From Flammeovirga sp. OC4 (GTDB taxonomy: Bacteria; Bacteroidota; Bacteroidia; Cytophagales; Flammeovirgaceae), in contig NZ_JTAM01000024.1 of the NCBI RefSeq assembly GCF_000812565.1, positions 60,149 through 124,148 on the forward strand: a stretch of 64,000 nt of DNA, read 5' to 3'. The translations under genes and the position numbers were made by a program. The notes beneath the pieces were generated by a model. It was not told the origin of the DNA. It ran no database searches and saw nothing but the letters and a program-made list of their open reading frames with translations. This document shows positions 36,046-44,154 of this stretch, one piece after another. Numbering within the stretch: position 1 is the stretch's first letter; every line of letters begins with the position of its first letter.

Positions 36046-37155
36046 TTATTGTTGTAAAATGGTCTCTAACCAAACTTTATACTCCGCAATAATAGAAGCA
36101 TGCTCTAATTTTAAAATCACTTCATTATTGTATCTCAGAGACCTTGACCTGAAGTTATGAGCACCCGTCCATACTGCACTGTTTTCACCATCTTCAATTA
36201 AGATCGTTTTGTTATGAATTGATCTTGCACTAATCCATTTTACAGTACAGTTTTCATAATTTGCGGCCCATTCATTGAGTGTCTTTTCCCATGATACATC
36301 CAAGTTGTCTGTCCTTGACGGAGGAGCCATGATATTTAAGGTTGTACCTTGTTCAAGTAAAGCTTTAAGAGTTGATTTTAAAGTAGGGCGATCATCTTCC
36401 CATTTTGAATTCATGATAGTCACTACCGCTGAACTACTTACACCAGCAAAAATATCTACAGCAATATCACCTCCCGTGATTTTGGGTAAAAACCCCACAG
36501 TTGCTTCTCCATATTCTTCCCATTCAAAAGTCCACTCTCTTAACTTCTTTTCTGTATGAGCCACTACCATATCATCATAATTCGCTACGAAAGCATTATA
36601 TAAACCTTCATCAGCCAACATCACCATGTCTTGATATTTTGGATTATCACTCGAAGTGAAATTATAACTTGTCTGTAATACGATATTTCTTCTTATTGAA
36701 TCAGAAGTCGCTATACCCGAACTCAACAAGTATTTATTATGATTGATTGATTTTGAAGAAAGGTAGTTGTTATACCTTAAAAAAGTAGTCACACTATCTT
36801 GTAATAGTTTCGTAGTATAATTGTTTACAACATCAATATCCAACATAACATGCACTTCTACCCCTCTTCTCATCGCTTCCAATAAACGGTCTCTAATCGT
36901 ACCCGTAGAAAACTTAAAAAGATTGACATGTATCGTTTCTCCGCTTGGAGTTGCATCAATAATGTTATTTACATTTTCATAATAAATGCTTGATGATTGT
37001 TTTAAGTCCTCATCCGTAGGAAGTACAGTAATGGGAAATTCCTCATCAAAAGTAAAAGTATGTACAGGAATTTCAGGAATCTCCGTACTGATAGTATCTG
37101 AAACTTCACACGAGAAAAAGAAAAATGGAAGAAAGAGAAGGAAAAGATGTTTCAT
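36046..37155 (-). CDS. Phospholipase D-like lipoprotein
   Basis: The protein has 369 residues with a lipoprotein signal (LLFLPFFFFSC, Cys16). Two PLD half-domains are visible. In the N-terminal half, a degenerate HKD motif reads INHNKYLLSSG (about residue 140), with His and Lys but no Asp at the expected position. In the C-terminal half, the motif SIHNKTILIEDGENSAVWTGAHNF (about 310-335) is complete. The family hydrolyses phosphodiesters in lipids or nucleic acids through a His nucleophile supplied by each half. A single full HKD plus a partial one suggests altered or regulatory activity. It is flanked on both sides by mosaic repeats and lacks operon partners, so its role next to the sulfatases is unclear. 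Confidence 0.75.
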   Translation of the reverse strand: MKHLFLLFLPFFFFSCEVSDTISTEIPEIPVHTFTFDEEFPITVLPTDEDLKQSSSIYYENVNNIIDATPSGETIHVNLFKFSTGTIRDRLLEAMRRGVEVHVMLDIDVVNNYTTKLLQDSVTTFLRYNNYLSSKSINHNKYLLSSGIATSDSIRRNIVLQTSYNFTSSDNPKYQDMVMLADEGLYNAFVANYDDMVVAHTEKKLREWTFEWEEYGEATVGFLPKITGGDIAVDIFAGVSSSAVVTIMNSKWEDDRPTLKSTLKALLEQGTTLNIMAPPSRTDNLDVSWEKTLNEWAANYENCTVKWISARSIHNKTILIEDGENSAVWTGAHNFRSRSLRYNNEVILKLEHASIIAEYKVWLETILQQ

Positions 37156-37349
37156 TAGTTTAGAAAGAATTGATTTGATCTACTTATTATCGGTCCATAG
37201 TTTATTACCGTGTTCACAAAGCCTCCATATTTATTAGGATAGAAAACATATGTCGCGTTTCTAATGATATGAATACACAAAAAATGCTTCAACTCAACAT
37301 TCACACATCAATGGATTTACTACCCTCTAAATCTAGTAGTCCTTCTATT

Positions 37350-37550
37350 GGCATTGAAGGGAAAAGCGTGAAGAATTTCATGGATTAAGCCGTTCAAAAT
37401 GATTTTCTTGTTTGAGCGCAGCGAGTTTAAAATCATTTAGGCGAAAGGAATGAAATTTAGCTTTTGACTTCTAAGCCTTGAATTTTTTGCTTCGTTTTTG
37501 TTTCAAGACAAAAATGAAGAAGAAGGAAGCTTGAAAGTAAAACCCTCTAA
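37350..37550. repeat. Partial mosaic repeat (module B)
   Basis: It runs from TTGAAGGGAAAAGCGTGAAG to GAAGCTTGAAAGTAAAACCC and carries the arms AAATGATTTT and AAAATCATTT around GAGCGCAGCGAG. It has the orientation of the 32862 copy and is opposite to 35405. Module A and both termini are missing. It occupies the middle of the 541-bp space between the PLD-like and beta-helix genes. Confidence 0.85.
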
Positions 37551-37641
37551 GCTAGATTAAACGTAATTTTGTAGCTGACTTAGAATATTTAATGATGGAC
37601 TATTAATACCGATATAAGATTATTATTCAGATAAAAAGAAA

Positions 37642-37669
37642 GGAATAAAGCACCGAAGTACTTTATTCC
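37642..37669 (-). terminator. Terminator after the beta-helix lipoprotein gene
   Basis: The stem GGAATAAAG (37642-37650) and CTTTATTCC (37661-37669) is followed by TTTCTTTTTATC on the leftward transcript, 27 bp after the stop. Confidence 0.75.
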
Positions 37670-37696
37670 CTTTGATATTAGTATTGCTACTACACA

Positions 37697-39073
37697 TTAT
37701 TTAGTACCAAACGCACCAATGTATGAAGCTGAATTTGGAACTGAGAAATTCTTTCCAGCTACAGAGATTGACTTGTACATAGGAACTACCTGATCAGAAC
37801 CTGCATCTTTAGCAGCAGCAGTTGCTGATAAGTGGAAGTCATATTGTGCCCAATCCTCAAATTTCACTGTTTCGATTGGCGTATAGAAAGCCTCTTCACC
37901 TTCGATTGCTTCGATTTTGAATGCTTCAACGTTGAAGTTTACGAAACCAGGCTTACCTGTAGTGATAGAAGATTCAGATACTGTTTTTAACACACCGTTG
38001 CTTGGAGCAAACTCATTTTGGATGATGTCATTGTAACCATAGTAGAATTGGTTTCCGATTGTAGTGTTTTCCATATCTACGTTTGTATCACCTGTTTCAG
38101 GGTCTCCAACGATACGAACACCATAACGGCAGTTAACGATGATGTTATTGAATACTTTACCTCTTGCACCTTCTTCGATGTTTACAGAACCACCACGGCC
38201 TGACTTTGATCTTCTCCAACCACCAGAAACGATAGTGTTGTTGTAAGCGTTGATGTTCGTTTGAACAGCTGCTCCATTTTTGTTAGACCACTTAGGACCG
38301 TTTGTAGCAATGTGGTAGAAAAGGTTGTAAGCAATATCACCAGTAGTACCTGCTTTGATGTTTAAAGCCTCACCACCTGTAGCACCGATAAACGCGAATA
38401 CATTGTTGTAGAATGAAACTTGACCACCTTCAGGACGGAATGCGTCATCTACCATATATGCAATTGTAGAGTTGTGAACAACTACTTTAGTCTCAGAGTT
38501 TTCAGAGTAGAAACCATATGATGGGTCACCTACTTCAAAACCTAATTCTCTTTGGATAGAGATGTGCTCATCTGTTAAGATACCGTTCGCAAATTCCATT
38601 ACAACGTGATCTAAAACGAAAGTTTTTGCTGTAGAAGTACAGATAAAACCACCCCAAGCTTGTAAGTTGAAGATGTTTGCTTCAGTTCTGTCTGCTGTAG
38701 GAACAGTAAAATAGATAGGATCCTCAGCAGTACCTAAAGCGTGTAAGTTACCATCGATGATAAATTCTGGAGCAACATCTTTATCTGCTAAAACTTTTAC
38801 ACCTGGCTCGATTGTTAAAGTAACACCTTCTTTAATTACAACGTGATTGCCAAAGTTTACAGTGATACCTGCAGCCCAAGTTTCGTCTTGAGTGATCTCA
38901 TATACTTCAGTGATCGTAATGTCTTCAGCCTCTTCTTCCTCAGGAACAATTGGATTGTCAACATCTGGATTATCATTATCTAAAATATCAGTGTCTTCGC
39001 TACATGATACCACAACGAATAGTGTAGAAAGGATCAAAAGACCTTTTACAAGTAAAGAGTTAAAAGTTTTCAT
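37697..39073 (-). CDS. Lipoprotein with right-handed parallel beta-helix, partner of a TonB-dependent receptor
   Basis: The protein has 458 residues with a lipoprotein signal (LFVVVSC, Cys25) followed by an acidic linker (EDTDILDNDNPDVDNP). From about residue 55 it shows beta-helix rungs: VNFGNHVVIKEGVTLTIEPGVKV, FNLQAWGGFIC, VVMEFANGILTD, AYNNTIVSGG and KVFNNIIVNCRYGVRI. No catalytic residues of a known lyase family are recognisable, so a binding or cell-surface role is as likely as an enzyme. It starts 29 bp after the TonB-dependent receptor at 39103 and is followed by a terminator, so the two form an operon. Such pairs commonly import a ligand captured by the lipoprotein, which I infer here. 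Its codons look more uniform than its neighbours', consistent with strong expression. Confidence 0.7.
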   Translation of the reverse strand: MKTFNSLLVKGLLILSTLFVVVSCSEDTDILDNDNPDVDNPIVPEEEEAEDITITEVYEITQDETWAAGITVNFGNHVVIKEGVTLTIEPGVKVLADKDVAPEFIIDGNLHALGTAEDPIYFTVPTADRTEANIFNLQAWGGFICTSTAKTFVLDHVVMEFANGILTDEHISIQRELGFEVGDPSYGFYSENSETKVVVHNSTIAYMVDDAFRPEGGQVSFYNNVFAFIGATGGEALNIKAGTTGDIAYNLFYHIATNGPKWSNKNGAAVQTNINAYNNTIVSGGWRRSKSGRGGSVNIEEGARGKVFNNIIVNCRYGVRIVGDPETGDTNVDMENTTIGNQFYYGYNDIIQNEFAPSNGVLKTVSESSITTGKPGFVNFNVEAFKIEAIEGEEAFYTPIETVKFEDWAQYDFHLSATAAAKDAGSDQVVPMYKSISVAGKNFSVPNSASYIGAFGTK

Positions 39074-39102
39074 TTTGAACTTAAAAAATTGATTTGAATA
39101 GA

Positions 39103-41883
39103 TTATAATTTATACTTAATACCCAATTGGAAATTACGTCCGTAACGTTCGTCTCTCACTTTAAGGTTATCGCCAGGATCACCTTGTAATGGGTAGTTAG
39201 ATTGTCTTTCATTGGCTTCTTGATTCACATAAAGTACAAGTGGTGTATCAAGGAGATTTCTTGCTTTCGCAAATACTGTTAAACCAAAGCCGAAGTGTTT
39301 TTCAATTGAAAAGTCCATCTGCCATCTCGCTTCTTGCCAAATGTCCTTTTCATAGTAACTTACCAACTGATCGATTCTTTTGCCTGTAAATACATTGGCT
39401 AACTGAACATCAAGACCATGCTTTTGGTTTTTGTATAAAAGTGAAATATTACCGATATGTGCAGACTGTCCTTGTAATGGACGAGTTTGAGATACGTCTA
39501 TTGGTATATTACTCGAAGACGGATCATTAGGATCTTCTCTTACAAAAATCACCTTGCTGGTTGTAATACTTGATTGTGTGTAAGTATAATTGGCCTTGAT
39601 TCCGAAGTTTCTGAAGTATTTTGTAGCGTCAATTTCTAAACCGTAATTAATAGCGGTACCAAAATTATCAGGCTGCAAATACGGTCGACCTCTTGAGTCT
39701 CTTTTTATTCCTTTCTCTATTGGATCTTGGATATTTTTATAAAAAACGCCTACAAATAAATTATCTCTTGCACCAGGGAAAACTTCGTAACGTAAATCAA
39801 TATTATCAGCGATTGTTCTCTTCAGATCTGGGTTTCCTCTTTCAGCAAAACCTGAATCCGTTGATTCTTCACCAATTGAATAAGGAACGATTTCAAAGAA
39901 GCCTGGACGGATCACAGAACGGAAGTACGATGCTCTTAAGTTAGAGTTTCCATTTATCTTATAACGGAAATGTAAACTCGGTAAATAATCAAAATACTCT
40001 TGTCCTCCTTCAGGATCTACACCATATGGAGGGTGTCTTAACGTATATCCTTGTTCTGTATGCTCTACACGAACACCACCTACAATTTCTGTACGTTGAG
40101 AAGGTTCATATTTGTATTCAATATAATACGCTAGGATATTTTCATGTGCATCATAATTCAATGCATTTGTTCTTCCGCCTTTAGGGTTGGATAATGACCA
40201 ATCCACTTCATTATACTTCCAATCTTCACCCGTTTTTGTCTCATTGTTTAACGGTTTAAAGTTGTATCGGATATAATTATTTGTACGCTCTTTGTTTCTA
40301 TACAATCCCCCTAATTTCAACTCACCGAAAGTGTTAAAATCAAAAGTGTTGTTGATATAAGCAGAATAATCTCTATCTGAGTTATCTTCCCAAATTCTAA
40401 ATTGTGATCCAAAGTCCTCCACACGTACCTGATTCGGTACACCATTGATAAATACGGCATTTCTCGTAAAAACAGCCAAATCTGGGCGTTCTCTTGTTGC
40501 TAATGAATAAACCGCTGACCAATCCAACTTCCAAGCAGGTAATATCTGATGATCACCTTGCAACGTTGAGTTTTGAATTTGTTGCTTTGTTGTTCTTATT
40601 CTAGTTTCAAAAGTAGCCGTACCACTATTACTCTCAGGGTCGTATTCACCATCCCACAGTCTATAGCGTACAGATTCTCTTACCTGATCTTCTCTTTCAT
40701 AAATCAAGGCATTGTACAAACTGATACTGTGCTTGTTATTAAAGACATAGTCAATTTTATTATGAACACCACCTCTTGTCATAGCCGATGAATATTGTCT
40801 GTATTCATACGTTTCTAAATCAAGAAGATTGGAAATTTGATTGTAGCCCACATCATAATTATGAGTATCTGAACCTCTATGTAACTTTTGTAAACTACCG
40901 GCTAAAACTACACCTAGTTTTCCATCTAAGAACCTGTTACTTACCGATGCTCCTAAATTATAATCAATCGGATTGTAGGTTTCTTTTGGCACCAAGTTGT
41001 CCGTTGTAAAATCATCAAAAGAAGCTGTGTATCCTTCAACCGCTCTGTTATGTGGTGCAATAGGATTAGTCAATGATTGATCATAAGTAAGGAAAGGTTG
41101 TCCTCCATCTTCAGAAAATAATGAATTCATACCTCCAGAAGCATTGAGCTTAAAGCTAAAATTATCTTTTGCATTTTTCATGATCAAGTTCATCGCTCCA
41201 CCTACAGCATCACCTTCCATACTCGGTGTCAATGCCTTAGTTACCTCAATACGATCTAATAAATCAGACGGGAACATATCCAATGGCACGTATCTGTTTT
41301 TATTATCAGGCGAAGGTATCTTTACTCCATTTACAAGCGTATATGAATAACGCTTTGGCATACCTCTTACAATAGCATAACTACCTACACCTGAGTTACT
41401 TTGCTCTAATGATACACCCGACACTCTTTGCATGACATCTGCCACGTTTAAGTCGGGTGAAAGCTCGATAGTACTTGCAGAAACGACATTCAATACCATA
41501 GGTGAATGCTGTTCAGTAGCTCTTGCACTGGCGTCTGTATCTAATTCTCTCGAAGCTCTAATTTCCACTTCTGCCAACTCTTGATGATCTTCTTTCAAAA
41601 TGAAATCAACAACTGTCTCTCCACTTACAGTTATAGATTTAGTTTGCGTTTTAAAACCAACAAAAGAGGCCTTAAGGTTCACAGTAGAACCTTTACTTAT
41701 TCCCTTTATTACATAGGTCCCGTTAAGACCTACCATGGCACCGTTCATGGTACCTTCCACTACAACAGACGCACCTATCAGTGCTTCTCCACTTTTGTCT
41801 GTTATAGTCCCCTTTATAGTTTGTGCTGATACAGAAAAAATCGTCAGATTAAAAAGTAAGCTCAGCAGTAAAGACTTGTACAT
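39103..41883 (-). CDS. TonB-dependent receptor (not SusC type)
   Basis: The protein has 926 residues with a Sec signal (LTIFSVSAQ). An N-terminal carboxypeptidase-regulatory-like domain (about 21-110: IKGTITDKSGEALIGASVVVEG) precedes the plug, which has MQRVSGVSLEQSNSGVGSYAIVRGMP, IPSPDNKNRYVPLDMFPSDLL and IEVTKALTPSMEGDAVGGAMNL. The latter is the signature of the TonB-Xanth-Caul-like receptor group. The barrel ends in GRNFQLGIKYKL. These receptors import carbohydrates or metal complexes; the ligand is unknown. The gene forms an operon with the beta-helix lipoprotein downstream and has a 783-bp AT-rich upstream space. It carries no palindrome of the IclR type, so it is not part of that regulon. 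Confidence 0.93.
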   Translation of the reverse strand: MYKSLLLSLLFNLTIFSVSAQTIKGTITDKSGEALIGASVVVEGTMNGAMVGLNGTYVIKGISKGSTVNLKASFVGFKTQTKSITVSGETVVDFILKEDHQELAEVEIRASRELDTDASARATEQHSPMVLNVVSASTIELSPDLNVADVMQRVSGVSLEQSNSGVGSYAIVRGMPKRYSYTLVNGVKIPSPDNKNRYVPLDMFPSDLLDRIEVTKALTPSMEGDAVGGAMNLIMKNAKDNFSFKLNASGGMNSLFSEDGGQPFLTYDQSLTNPIAPHNRAVEGYTASFDDFTTDNLVPKETYNPIDYNLGASVSNRFLDGKLGVVLAGSLQKLHRGSDTHNYDVGYNQISNLLDLETYEYRQYSSAMTRGGVHNKIDYVFNNKHSISLYNALIYEREDQVRESVRYRLWDGEYDPESNSGTATFETRIRTTKQQIQNSTLQGDHQILPAWKLDWSAVYSLATRERPDLAVFTRNAVFINGVPNQVRVEDFGSQFRIWEDNSDRDYSAYINNTFDFNTFGELKLGGLYRNKERTNNYIRYNFKPLNNETKTGEDWKYNEVDWSLSNPKGGRTNALNYDAHENILAYYIEYKYEPSQRTEIVGGVRVEHTEQGYTLRHPPYGVDPEGGQEYFDYLPSLHFRYKINGNSNLRASYFRSVIRPGFFEIVPYSIGEESTDSGFAERGNPDLKRTIADNIDLRYEVFPGARDNLFVGVFYKNIQDPIEKGIKRDSRGRPYLQPDNFGTAINYGLEIDATKYFRNFGIKANYTYTQSSITTSKVIFVREDPNDPSSSNIPIDVSQTRPLQGQSAHIGNISLLYKNQKHGLDVQLANVFTGKRIDQLVSYYEKDIWQEARWQMDFSIEKHFGFGLTVFAKARNLLDTPLVLYVNQEANERQSNYPLQGDPGDNLKVRDERYGRNFQLGIKYKL

Positions 41884-42666
41884 TTGTCTAGTTTAGATTG
41901 ATTACGGGGGCAAAATTGAAGAACTGTTATTTAATTTCGTGTATAAAATAGATTACGTTTTTTTGTAAAAAGAATGAACCTCGGGTGAACAAATGAAGTT
42001 TAAATGAATTGTATCTTACAGAAAAGAAAACTACTTATTAACAATGAGTATTCATTCAAATTCTTATTTTAAAATTAACAATTATGTCAATAATAATAGT
42101 CAGCTCATCAACTAAATAGATGATATATATTTAATTTTCAGTGTTTTATAAATTAATATCAATATTTTAATGCTAACGATTAACAAGGTACACTACTTCA
42201 TTAACAATTTCTTATTTTTATCGTTAACATTACACCTTAAGCCTTCAATTCAAAAAATAACTTAAAATGAACACTGATTTACTTTTTTATTTACAGTTCA
42301 TATCCACATCCCTATTTCTTAACTTTAAGAAACAAAGAAGAACCTATTTTATGATTCAAAAGAGAGTAGTCAACCTTTTCTTCTTATTTTGGAGTAAAAT
42401 TCGACCATGTAAAGCAATTGATAAAAAGTAATTTTTGGAAAACTTGAAGCACATTTCCTATTAAAACCTACCTATTACCTCTAATGAGGTTCTGTATTTG
42501 TCCTTAATCCAATTGATTTATAAGAATTACGATACATTAATTATAATGTTTCCTTTCATCTATTAATTATTGGTGACAATCTGATTATATTGCGCTTTCA
42601 AAATTATTTTATTGAGAAATAGATTAAGGATTAACTTTAATCATAATATAGCTCCAAAAAAATTCA
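41884..42666. other. Long AT-rich gene-free space between divergent genes
   Basis: This 783-bp span lies between the TonB-dependent receptor (leftward) and the orphan gene at 42667 (rightward). It holds only a 54-codon frame (42267-42431) of doubtful coding value, no mosaic repeat and no 17-bp palindrome. Promoters for both genes must lie here, but I cannot place them reliably. Confidence 0.5.
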
Positions 42667-43725
42667 ATGGGAAAGAATATTAATTTATCAAAATACTTAA
42701 CTGAAGAATTTGAAACACGAGAAGGTTTAGATGCCTTACTTGAATTTGTAGTATCTAGCTGGAATGACATTCAAAGTCTAGAAGTTGATAGTAGTTTGGA
42801 AAATTCTGAAACTCCAAATGACCAAATTTTGAGTTTCCTTTCGTCAATAGATGCTCAACTTGATTATGGACAAGGCTACAGAGATTTTGAAAACAGTCTC
42901 TTACCTTCTTTGCAAAAAATATCGGATCGAATTAACAAACAGTATGATCTTGTTTTAAATCCGTACTTCAAAAAAAGATCCATTACAAGCGAACAAGAGC
43001 GTAACGTTGATATTAGAGATCTTACGAACCTTATTGTTCTTATGGAATCTTTGTTGATCAATTATGACTTGGAGGAGTATGATGAGGATATTGAAATCTA
43101 TAAGAAAGTATTCTTAGACGGTAAAATTGATCAAAAACCATTTGGAGTAAAAAACTTCTTAGCTAAAACAGTCGGTAAGTTTTTGGTTTTGGCCAACAAC
43201 AATGTAAAGTCTTACGAAGACAAAGCATTGGCTGAAAAGCTTGTGGCTTACAAAAAACGATTAACTGCAGATATTTTGTTCTTGATCTTCAATGTAAGTT
43301 GGTTACCAAAAGAAAGAACTTATAAGAACACATTGATTTTGAATTTGCTTCAATCAATGGAATTAGGTGATAATCTTGACGATTATGGCGATATCATGAC
43401 ACAGGTTTTGGCTTATACTCAAAAAGTGAAAAACTTGAATCCTAGTATCGTGCGTGAATGTACGGTATTCCACGATTACACTTTACCAAAGTATTTAGAG
43501 TGGAAACAACTGGAAATCAGAGAAAGAACTTTCAAACCACTAGGTGAAGTAGAAGAGTTTAATATTCTTTTCGCTAAAAAATTAGGTTTCTTTACGGTTG
43601 ATACCATCCAAAGTAATGGCAATAGTGATATTGTAAGAGCTGGGTATCCAATTGTAAACGGACACTTTGTATGGGAGAATATTCCAATGGGTGACAAAGC
43701 CAATAAAAAAGTAGTTTATCAGTAA
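42667..43725 (+). CDS. Hypothetical cytoplasmic protein, orphan
   Basis: The protein has 352 residues with no signal peptide or transmembrane segment. It is mostly helical and charged (LSKYLTEEFETREGLDALLEFVVSSW, ENSLLPSLQKISDRI, NLIVLMESLLINYDLEEYDEDIEIY), with a long central helix pair (about 165-215: ADILFLIFNVSW). The C-terminus (GYPIVNGHFVWENIPMG) is beta-like. I do not recognise a family. It is monocistronic with a strong terminator 20 bp after the stop, and sits between a receptor operon and a mosaic repeat. No function is proposed; a housekeeping role unrelated to polysaccharides is possible. Confidence 0.7.
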   Translation: MGKNINLSKYLTEEFETREGLDALLEFVVSSWNDIQSLEVDSSLENSETPNDQILSFLSSIDAQLDYGQGYRDFENSLLPSLQKISDRINKQYDLVLNPYFKKRSITSEQERNVDIRDLTNLIVLMESLLINYDLEEYDEDIEIYKKVFLDGKIDQKPFGVKNFLAKTVGKFLVLANNNVKSYEDKALAEKLVAYKKRLTADILFLIFNVSWLPKERTYKNTLILNLLQSMELGDNLDDYGDIMTQVLAYTQKVKNLNPSIVRECTVFHDYTLPKYLEWKQLEIRERTFKPLGEVEEFNILFAKKLGFFTVDTIQSNGNSDIVRAGYPIVNGHFVWENIPMGDKANKKVVYQ

Positions 43726-43743
43726 ACTACTTTCTATAGATAT

Positions 43744-43783
43744 AAAATCCCACTTTCAAGTATGAGCTCGAAAGTGGGATTTT
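43744..43783 (+). terminator. Terminator after the orphan gene
   Basis: The 14-bp perfect stem AAAATCCCACTTTC (43744-43757) and GAAAGTGGGATTTT (43770-43783) is followed by TTTATTTT. Confidence 0.9.
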
Positions 43784-43807
43784 TTATTTTTGAGGCTATT
43801 GTTAAAA

Positions 43808-44079
43808 TAGATTGTAACGTAAATTATCGTTAACTTTTAATCCATATTTCTACTAGATCTTATAGGACTTACTTTCAAGCTTCCTGCTTCTTCATTTTTG
43901 TCTTAACACAAAAACGAAGCAAAAAAGTCAAGGCTTTGAACGCAAAAGCTAAATTACATTCCTTTCGCCTAAATGATTTTAAACTCGCTGCGCTCAAACA
44001 GCAAAATCATTTTTAACGGCTCAATACATGAAATTCTTAACGCTTTTCCATTCAAGGCCGATGAAAGTACTACCAAACG
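43808..44079. repeat. Partial mosaic repeat (left terminus plus module B)
   Basis: It opens with ATTGTAACGTAAATTATCG (a damaged terminal repeat) and runs to TTCAAGGCCGATGAAAGTAC. It matches the first 270 bp of the 35405 copy in the same orientation. Module A and the right terminus are lost. It lies in the 429-bp space before the GH2 stop at 44155. Confidence 0.85.
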
Positions 44080-44154
44080 AATTATTTAGAAAGACCACTG
44101 GTACAAATGTGAAGCATTAGCATCACTTACAATATAAAAGTAGTATACAAAAGA

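Noticed and set aside
42267..42431. 54-codon frame that could be a small basic protein
   Set aside because: No recognisable motif or clear ribosome-binding context in a very AT-rich spacer; chance frames of this size are expected.
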